NCBI RefSeq assembly: GCF_025685565.1
Contig: NZ_JAGSYE010000005.1
Coordinates: forward strand, 62,001 to 126,000
DNA length: 64,000 nucleotides
From: Granulicella aggregans
GTDB taxonomy: Bacteria; Acidobacteriota; Terriglobia; Terriglobales; Acidobacteriaceae
Direction of reading: 5' to 3'
Part shown: one piece after another, positions 53,019 to 59,296 of the stretch
How the letters are laid out: every line of letters begins with the position of its first letter
How positions within the stretch are numbered: position 1 is the stretch's first letter
Translations under genes and position numbers: made by a program
Notes under the pieces: generated by a model
The model's database searches: none
The model's input: only the letters and a program-made list of their open reading frames with translations
What the model was told of the DNA's origin: nothing

Positions 53019-54116
53019 ATGCCTTTTCGCTCCGGTTTCGTCTCCATCATCGGCCGCCCCAACGCCGGCAAGTCCACGCTGCTCAACGCGCTGCTCGGCC
53101 AGAAGCTCGCCATCGTCACGCACAAGCCGCAGACCACCCGCACCCGCATCCACGGCGTGCTCGAAGTTCCGCTCAAAAAGAAGGGTAAAGGCGAGCCCGG
53201 CCACCCCGCCGCCCAGATCGTTCTCGTCGATACCCCCGGCATTCACAAGCCCGAGACCCATCTCGACAAGCGCATGATGCAGGAGGTCTACGACGCCCTC
53301 GAATCCCGCGACTGCGTTCTCTTCATCGTCGACGTAACTCACCGCCTGCCCCAGCCTGAAAAGAAAGAAGGGCAGGGAACGCCGAAGCCCTTCACCGCGA
53401 ACCGCATGGCTGAGTCCGCCGCCGAGGACAACTTCGCTCTCTCACTGATCCAGCGCCTGAGCAAAGAAACGAAGGTCTGCCCGGTCCTGCTACTCCTCAA
53501 CAAGATCGACGCCATCTCCCCCGGCGAAGTGATGCCGCTCATCGCGCACTGGTCGGCTCTCTATGACTTCGCGGAGGTCATCCCCATCTCCGCCCGCAAG
53601 AAGATCAACCTCGATCTCCTCCTCGACAAGGTCGTCGCCCAGCTTCCCGAAGGCCAGCGCTACTTCCCCAAGCACCAGCTCACCGACCAGCCCGAGCGCT
53701 TCCTCGTCGCCGAGCTGATCCGGGAAAAAATATTGCTGCTGACAGGCGAAGAGGTACCCTACGCCACCGCCGTAGTCGTCGAAAAGTTCGAAGAGCCGGT
53801 TCCCGAACTGACCGAAACCGGCAAGATCAAGAAGCGCCCCGCCGGAGCGAAACTGCCAGTCACCAAGATCGCCGCCGCCATCTTCTGCGAGCGCACCGGG
53901 CAAAAAGCCATCCTGATCGGCAAGCAGGGAAGCATGTTGAAAGAGATCGGTACCGCCGCCCGCAAGGACATCGAATCCCTCCTCGGCACCCGCGTCTTCC
54001 TTGAACTCTTCGTCAAAGTCCAGGACGACTGGCGCAGCAAGCAGTCTTTCGTAGAAGACCTCGACTGGCGCCGCCAACTGGAACAGATCGCCGCAAAACA
54101 AGCCGCCGAAGAGTAG
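53019..54116 (+). CDS. era: GTPase Era, with inserts
   Basis: 365 residues. An essential GTPase that binds 16S rRNA in 30S assembly. G1 'GRPNAGKST' (12-20), G2 'TTRTRIHG', G3 'VDTPGIH', G4 'LLNKID' and a C-terminal KH domain ('IFCERTGQKAILIGKQGSMLKEIGTAARKDIE') are complete. It is about 65 residues longer than E. coli Era, with extra sequence after 'EVPLKKKGKGEPG', in the loop 'RLPQPEKKEGQGTPKPF' and before the KH domain. The ATG at 53019 gives the family-typical N-terminus; a GTG at 52977 precedes it. Last gene of the phoH-ybeY-corC run. Confidence 0.96.
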   Translation: MPFRSGFVSIIGRPNAGKSTLLNALLGQKLAIVTHKPQTTRTRIHGVLEVPLKKKGKGEPGHPAAQIVLVDTPGIHKPETHLDKRMMQEVYDALESRDCVLFIVDVTHRLPQPEKKEGQGTPKPFTANRMAESAAEDNFALSLIQRLSKETKVCPVLLLLNKIDAISPGEVMPLIAHWSALYDFAEVIPISARKKINLDLLLDKVVAQLPEGQRYFPKHQLTDQPERFLVAELIREKILLLTGEEVPYATAVVVEKFEEPVPELTETGKIKKRPAGAKLPVTKIAAAIFCERTGQKAILIGKQGSMLKEIGTAARKDIESLLGTRVFLELFVKVQDDWRSKQSFVEDLDWRRQLEQIAAKQAAEE

Positions 54117-54192
54117 CCAGCCTGACTTTTGTTGTCATCGCCGAAGGGAATCTGCGTCCGGGAGTTCCGGCTTCACCGCAGCTCTCGAACTT

Positions 54193-54229
54193 GGCATCCT
54201 TCGACGAAGTCGGAGGATCTGCTGTTTCG
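54193..54229. repeat. dispersed intergenic repeat, family A (subtype CATCCTTCGACGAAGTCGG)
   Basis: Shares 29 consecutive bases with the copy at 25565-25600. Found between era and the dioxygenase gene. Confidence 0.65.
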
Positions 54230-54262
54230 ACCGCCACAAATCGGGTGTTCCATGGAGTAGCA

Positions 54263-54325
54263 GCGGGCTTCAGCCCGCGGTCCCCATCCCGCCACATGAG
54301 CGGCGCTTCAGCCCCGGCTCCCCAT
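54263..54325. repeat. tandem pair of GGCTTCAGCC hairpin units
   Basis: Two successive units of about 30 bp, each with a short self-complementary core around GCTTCAGC, followed by CCCCATC. They resemble repeats found in other intergenic regions of this phylum, which is recollection rather than proof. Confidence 0.45.
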
Positions 54326-54424
54326 CACCACCGTACCCTGTGCGACCCCTCCATCGCCGTAACCTTCCCTTCGTCCGATCCCGTCTAATCATCACAACCG
54401 GCAAAGCCGGCCGAGGGTGCCTTT

Positions 54425-55354
54425 TTGAACGAACTATCTCGCCGCCTCTTCGTCCGCGGAGCCGTGGGCCTCGCTTCCACTTTTCAATTGCAGCGTGCCG
54501 CCCGCGCCCTGGGCTTCGCCTCCACACCTGACGTCTGCACCCTTGAAGCCGAGCAGGAGGTCGGCCCCTACTACGTCGCCAACGAGATGATCCGGCAGGA
54601 CATCCGCGAGAGCAAGGCGGGCTTCCCACTCGCGCTGAATCTGATCGTTCTGGACAGCCGCACCTGCAAGCCGCTGCCGCACGCCGCCATCGACGTCTGG
54701 CACTGCGACGCCCTCGGACTCTACGCAGGCTACACGAAGAACAACCCCCTGGATGGCGGTGGCCCCGGTGCTTTTGGCGGCCCCGGCGGCCCTCCCCCTG
54801 GCTTTGATCCCGACCAGCCCGGCCCTCATCCTGGCGATCACGGCCCCGGCGGCCCTCCTCCTAGCGGAATGGGCGGCATGCAAGGCCCACCGCCCACCGA
54901 CAAGCTCACCTTCCTCCGCGGCATCCAGTTCACCGACGCGCAGGGCCGCGTCAGCTTCCAGACCGTCTTCCCCGGCTACTATCAAGGCCGCACGAACCAC
55001 ATTCACTTCAAGGTCCGCCTAGGTGGCCACACCGGCCTCGCCGACGGCCACCGTACCTATCTCGTCGGCCACACCTCGCACATTGGCCAGGTCTTCTTCC
55101 CGGAAGAAGTGTCCGTAGGCCTGATGAAGCAGGAGCCCTACGCCAGCCACAAGATCCATCGCACAACCATCGCCGAAGACGGCGTCTACAACGGCCAGCA
55201 CGGCGAAACCTCCGTCTCCACCCTGAAGTTCCTCGAACCAGGAAACCCGCAATCTGGCATGGAGGCTCACCTCGTAGTAGCCGCCGACCCAACCGCGACA
55301 CCAGCACCGGCCCAGCGCGAAGGCGGCCCTCCGCCGCCCGGAAGTATGGGCTGA
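54425..55354 (+). CDS. Tat-exported intradiol ring-cleavage dioxygenase with Gly/Pro-rich insert
   Basis: 309 residues. The N-terminus 'SRRLFVRGAVG' is a twin-arginine signal (R-R-L-F), so the enzyme is exported folded with its iron. The fold is that of protocatechuate 3,4-dioxygenase beta chains; likely iron ligands are a Tyr in 'WHCDALGLYAGY', a Tyr in 'VFPGYYQGRTNHIHF' and His192 and His194. A Gly/Pro/Asp-rich stretch of about 47 residues (110-157) interrupts the domain. No aromatic-pathway genes are adjacent, so the substrate is open. The start is a TTG with GAGGGTG 5 bp upstream. Confidence 0.87.
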   Translation: MNELSRRLFVRGAVGLASTFQLQRAARALGFASTPDVCTLEAEQEVGPYYVANEMIRQDIRESKAGFPLALNLIVLDSRTCKPLPHAAIDVWHCDALGLYAGYTKNNPLDGGGPGAFGGPGGPPPGFDPDQPGPHPGDHGPGGPPPSGMGGMQGPPPTDKLTFLRGIQFTDAQGRVSFQTVFPGYYQGRTNHIHFKVRLGGHTGLADGHRTYLVGHTSHIGQVFFPEEVSVGLMKQEPYASHKIHRTTIAEDGVYNGQHGETSVSTLKFLEPGNPQSGMEAHLVVAADPTATPAPAQREGGPPPPGSMG

Positions 55355-55375
55355 AGCTCTCCGCTACTCACGATC

Positions 55376-55390
55376 CGGGTGCCCCATCTT
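55376..55390. repeat. dispersed hairpin repeat, family B, partial copy at gene start
   Basis: CGGGTGCCCCA occurs at 55376-55386. The GTG inside it (55379-55381) is the only start codon of the following gene. The second half of the hairpin is missing. Confidence 0.6.
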
Positions 55391-57841
55391 CTTCGCGACG
55401 GCTCTTGCGCCATCGACACCGGCAATAATGCGGCTGTCGAACTATTCCCGGACTTTGACATCGACACCTTGGCGCGCCAGACCGACGCCACCAACGTCGG
55501 CTATCCCATCGTCGACATGGGAGCCTATGAGTTTCCCGGCACCGTCGATGCAACTCCCACGCTCGCCACAATGACGACAGACCTATATTTCGTAGGGTCT
55601 GATGAGGACTTCCGCCCGAAAGCTCTCTTCACCTCAAACAACGGAATCCCCTCTGGACCGGTGACACTGCTGCAGGACGGAATCGAATTCCTTCCGGGAA
55701 TGCTGGACTCTTCGGGAGCTCAGAACTATCTCATCGGTACCGATATACCTGGAGTCCACACATACGTAGCGAAGTACCTGGAACAGGGCGCATTCACCCC
55801 TGCCACTTCGATCAAGCTCGAAGTCGTCGTCCAGGGCGGGAATCCCTCCACCATGTCACTCGCTTCTTCGCTCAATCCCGCGAATGCAGGACAGTCCGTA
55901 ACCTTCACCGCAACCCTCACCGCAGATAGCGGCGTCCCCACCGGCACGGTCACTTTCACCGACGGAGGAACAAGCCTCGGCACTCAGACTCTTGCCGGCG
56001 GCATCGCCACCTACAGCACCAGTACCCTCGCTGCGGGTATGCATCACATTCTGGCGACTTATACCCCCGACAGCGCCAACTATCTCACTAGCAGTGCCAC
56101 TTTGACTCAGGTGATCCAGCAGACCGGCATCCCGACTACGACCAGCCTCCTCTCCTCTCTCAACCCCTCCAACCCTGGCCAGTCCGTCACCTTTACCGCC
56201 ACCGTTACTGCCTCCAGCGGTGGTAATAACCCCACCGGACTTATCACCTTCACCGACGGCAACACGACCCTCGCCAGCTATACCCTCGGCACCCAGACCC
56301 TCGTCAACGGTGCTAACTTCACCACCAGCGCACTTACGCCCGGAACGCATCAGATCACCGCCGCCTTCAGCCCCACCGGCACCACCTTCAGCGCCAGCAG
56401 CGCGACGCTCGCGCAAGTCGTTAACGGCATCAATACGAGGACTACCATCGCATCCTCTCTCAACCCGGCCAACGCAGGGCAGACTGTCACCTTCACCGCC
56501 AACGTCACCTCGTTCGTGGATATCGCGTCCACGCCTGCGCCCGGACAAGTCCTCTTCGATGATGGAACGACGGACCTGAGCGTCGTTCCGCTCAACCAGG
56601 GGATTGCCACCTTCGCAACGACCTCGCTGGCCATAGGCAGCCACCAGATTAAGGCGACCTACTTCCCGCCCGACGCTTCCTTCAACCAAAGCAGCGCCGC
56701 ACTGACTCAGGTGATCAACGGAGCTGCCGCAGCGACGCTTTCGTTCTCCGCCACACCGAACCCCGCTTTCGCTCTTCAACCGATAGCGCTCTCCGCGAAG
56801 CTTACAGGCCTCCCGGCTGGGGCATCCGGAAGCACCATCACCTTCCTCGCAAACGGCGGCGCAATAGGCACCGCGCAGACCTCCGCGCAAGGTGTTGCGA
56901 CCTTCACTGCGGCGCTTCCATCCGGCACCTATACGCTGATGGCCGCCTTTGCCGGAGCGCCGGGCGTCTCCGCAGCCAACTCTCCTTCCCTCACCGAGAT
57001 CGTCAATCCCAACCCCACTACGGTCGCGCTCTTCGCCCAGCCCAACCCCGGCTATCAGGGCGGAAATGAAACTCTGACCGCCTCCGTAGGAACGCTCTTC
57101 GCCTCGAGTGCCACACCTCCCATCCCCGTCGGGACCGTCGCGTTCTTCGACTCCGGCACTTTGATCGGCACTGCGAATCTCGATGCCCGGGGACAGGCGA
57201 CCTTCTCCACCAATGCCTTCACCGTCGGCAACCATCAGCTTAGCGCGAACTATCTTGGCACCCCCAACTTCCTCCCTGCAACTTCGATCACCTATCCCCT
57301 GGCGATCCTCCCGCGCGACTTCACCCTTACTACCGACCCCACCATCACCATCCAGACAGAGCACCACAGAGACCTCAACCTGACCGTAGCCTCCATCGGC
57401 GACTTCACCGACACCGTCGCGCTCAACTGCGCCAACCTACCCGCCTATGCCACCTGCACCTTTCCCAGTAACACCCAGAACCTCGTTGCCGGAGCCACCC
57501 AGGCGAGCTCGGTCCACGTAGACACCGACGCGCTTCTGAACTACATCTCCAGCAACGCCCCAGCAAGCGGTCCGCAATCCCGGTCGTGCAGCGGTATCGC
57601 TTACGGCCTCCTGCTTCCAGTAACTCTGATCGCAATCATGCGCCGGCGTCGTAAGTTGCCCCGGATTACGGGACTCTGCGTCGGTCTGGTAATCGGTTCG
57701 ATGGCATGGATGTTCACCGGATGCAGCGCCCACTACCCGGGACACACCCCGCCCGGAACCTACACCTTCACTGTCACCGGCAAGGGAACCACCACACATA
57801 TCTCCCACACCGCTACTGTGACCCTCATCGTCACGGAATAG
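55379..57841 (+). CDS. 5'-truncated Ig-like repeat surface protein (probable remnant)
   Basis: 820 residues without a signal peptide. The N-terminal 50 residues read like the end of a choice-of-anchor Q/parallel beta-helix domain ('DGSCAIDTGNNAAVE', 'NVGYPIVDMGAYEF'), which normally follows hundreds of residues. After it come about five Ig-like (Big_3-type) repeats of about 90 residues starting near 155 ('SSLNPANAGQSVTFTA...TGTVTFTDG', again near 250 and 355) and two more diverged ones, then a C-terminal membrane-like segment and a 'YTFTVTGKGTTTHISHTATVTLIV' end. The start GTG lies inside a family-B repeat, so the gene is probably the 3' part of a larger one, cut at the repeat. Confidence 0.75.
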   Translation: MPHLLRDGSCAIDTGNNAAVELFPDFDIDTLARQTDATNVGYPIVDMGAYEFPGTVDATPTLATMTTDLYFVGSDEDFRPKALFTSNNGIPSGPVTLLQDGIEFLPGMLDSSGAQNYLIGTDIPGVHTYVAKYLEQGAFTPATSIKLEVVVQGGNPSTMSLASSLNPANAGQSVTFTATLTADSGVPTGTVTFTDGGTSLGTQTLAGGIATYSTSTLAAGMHHILATYTPDSANYLTSSATLTQVIQQTGIPTTTSLLSSLNPSNPGQSVTFTATVTASSGGNNPTGLITFTDGNTTLASYTLGTQTLVNGANFTTSALTPGTHQITAAFSPTGTTFSASSATLAQVVNGINTRTTIASSLNPANAGQTVTFTANVTSFVDIASTPAPGQVLFDDGTTDLSVVPLNQGIATFATTSLAIGSHQIKATYFPPDASFNQSSAALTQVINGAAAATLSFSATPNPAFALQPIALSAKLTGLPAGASGSTITFLANGGAIGTAQTSAQGVATFTAALPSGTYTLMAAFAGAPGVSAANSPSLTEIVNPNPTTVALFAQPNPGYQGGNETLTASVGTLFASSATPPIPVGTVAFFDSGTLIGTANLDARGQATFSTNAFTVGNHQLSANYLGTPNFLPATSITYPLAILPRDFTLTTDPTITIQTEHHRDLNLTVASIGDFTDTVALNCANLPAYATCTFPSNTQNLVAGATQASSVHVDTDALLNYISSNAPASGPQSRSCSGIAYGLLLPVTLIAIMRRRRKLPRITGLCVGLVIGSMAWMFTGCSAHYPGHTPPGTYTFTVTGKGTTTHISHTATVTLIVTE

Positions 57842-57856
57842 ATCTGCATCGCAACG

Positions 57857-57882
57857 CTGTGAAGGAAGTTACTCCTTCACAG
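57857..57882. terminator. hairpin between convergent Ig-repeat and ntrX-like genes
   Basis: CTGTGAAGGA (57857-57866) pairs with TCCTTCACAG (57873-57882), 10 bp perfect with a 6-nt loop. It overlaps the last codons of the minus-strand gene (stop at 57869). It lacks a T-tract on either strand, so it is a possible two-way terminator. Confidence 0.4.
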
Positions 57883-59257
57883 TCACGCCCAGCGCCTTCA
57901 TCTTCCGGTAGAGATGACTCCGCTCCAGCCCCAGCCCTTCAGCCGCGCGGCTCACATTGCCGTGGCATTCATCCAGCTTCTTCAGGATGTAGTCCCGCTC
58001 ATACGCCTCGCGCGCTTCGAGCAGCGTGGCAAACTCCTCGCCGCGTCCGTTGCCGTTCGCCGTCTTTCCTGCCTCGCGATACACCAGCGCCGGCAGGTGC
58101 TTACGGTCGATGCGCTGAATCTTCGGGTTCAGGATCAACACCCGTTCGACCAGATTGCGTAGCTCGCGAACATTCCCGGGCCAGTGATACTGCTTCAATG
58201 TCGCCAGAGCGTCGTCGCTCATCTCTACCCGCGCCCGCCCATACTGCTGCCCAAACTCGAGCAGGAACTCCTTCACCAGCAGCGGAATGTCTTCTTTGCG
58301 GTCGCGCAGCGGAGGAACATAAAACGGGATGACATTCAGCCGATAGAACAGGTCTTCGCGAAAGTTCCCACGCGCGATCTCCTCTTCCAGGTCCTTGTTC
58401 GTCGCCGCAATCACACGTACATCGACGTGCACGGGATGAGAAGCTCCAACCGGCAGAAATCTCTGTTCATCGAGCGCCCGCAGCACCTTCGCCTGCGTCT
58501 TGAGGCTCATGTCGCCGACCTCGTCGAGAAACAGCGTCCCACCATCGGCTCTCTCAAACGTCCCGCGCTTCTCTGTAGGTCTTCCATTCCCGGGAGCGCC
58601 GCCCCCTGGCCCCGCGCCATTGCGATAGCCGAACAGTTCCGTCTCGATGTAGTCCTCGGGAATCGCCGCGCAGTTCAACTCCACGAAGACGCGGTCTTTG
58701 CGCAGACTCTCTGCATGCATCGCCCGCCCGATCAGCTCTTTGCCCGTCCCGCTCTCGCCAAAGATCAGCACCCGCCCATTTGTCGGAGCCATCAGTTTGA
58801 TCTGCTGCCGCAGCGCCTTCATCGGCACGCTCTGCCCGGTCACCGTACCTTTTACGGCAAGCTGTCGCGCGAACTCTGCGTTGTCCTCGCGCAGCTTCCG
58901 CGCCTGTGTCGCATTCTTAAGGACTACAAGAGTGCGTTCGAGTGAAAGCGGCTTCTCGAGAAAGTCATAGGCTCCCAGCTTGGTCGCCTTGACAGCAGCC
59001 TCGATCGTGCCATGCCCGCTGATGATGACCACTTCAGGCGGATGCTCCAACTGACGAATCTCCCCCAGCGCATCCAGCCCATCGCGGTCGGGCAGCCACA
59101 CATCCAGCAGCACGACGTCGTACGCAGCGTCGCGCAACAGCGCCATCGCCTCCGTCGCTGTCGCCGCGGTGGTCACCAGGTACTCTTCTTCGCGCAGAAT
59201 GCTCTCGAGCGACTCGCGAATCTCTAGCTCGTCGTCGACGATCAATATATGGTTCAA
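57869..59257 (-). CDS. NtrX-like AAA+ response regulator lacking the GAFTGA loop
   Basis: 462 residues. A receiver domain (1-115, phosphoacceptor D52), an AAA+ domain with Walker A 'GESGTGKE' (167-174) and Walker B 'GGTLFLDEVGD' (239-249), and a Fis-type helix-turn-helix at the end ('GNVSRAAEGLGLERSHLYRKMKALGV'). In canonical enhancer-binding proteins a GAFTGA loop follows 'ELFG'; here 213-231 read as a Gly/Pro-rich 'NGAGPGGGAPGNGRPTEKR' with no GAFTGA. The AAA+ core is otherwise intact, so it may bind DNA and hydrolyse ATP without activating sigma-54. It follows the ntrY-like gene by 39 bp. Confidence 0.88.
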   Translation of the reverse strand: MNHILIVDDELEIRESLESILREEEYLVTTAATATEAMALLRDAAYDVVLLDVWLPDRDGLDALGEIRQLEHPPEVVIISGHGTIEAAVKATKLGAYDFLEKPLSLERTLVVLKNATQARKLREDNAEFARQLAVKGTVTGQSVPMKALRQQIKLMAPTNGRVLIFGESGTGKELIGRAMHAESLRKDRVFVELNCAAIPEDYIETELFGYRNGAGPGGGAPGNGRPTEKRGTFERADGGTLFLDEVGDMSLKTQAKVLRALDEQRFLPVGASHPVHVDVRVIAATNKDLEEEIARGNFREDLFYRLNVIPFYVPPLRDRKEDIPLLVKEFLLEFGQQYGRARVEMSDDALATLKQYHWPGNVRELRNLVERVLILNPKIQRIDRKHLPALVYREAGKTANGNGRGEEFATLLEAREAYERDYILKKLDECHGNVSRAAEGLGLERSHLYRKMKALGVTVKE

Positions 59258-59296
59258 GATTTGCCCTCCGGCCGGTTCATCCTAAGTGGTAGGTCT

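Larger units (their letters stand above)
54117..54424. other. 308-bp intergenic region with several repeats
   Basis: No gene is supported. It holds a partial family-A copy (54129-54160), a full family-A copy of the CATCCTTCGACGAAGTCGG subtype (54193-54229), then two tandem GC units built on GCGGGCTTCAGCCCGC and GCGGCGCTTCAGCCCCGG (about 54263-54325), which can form hairpins. A GAGGGTG (54413-54419) is the Shine-Dalgarno sequence for the next gene. Confidence 0.6.

Noticed and set aside
55850..57000. Periodic repeats that might be taken for a CRISPR or tandem-repeat array
   Set aside because: The period is about 270-300 bp and corresponds to Ig-like protein domains; there are no short identical repeats with unique spacers.
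55856..57367. 503-residue minus-strand reading frame opposite the Ig-repeat gene
   Set aside because: Gly/Arg/Glu-rich antisense translation with periodicity that simply mirrors the Ig repeats.
57869..59257. Annotating the regulator as a sigma-54 activator
   Set aside because: The GAFTGA loop is missing, so sigma-54 dependence should not be assumed.
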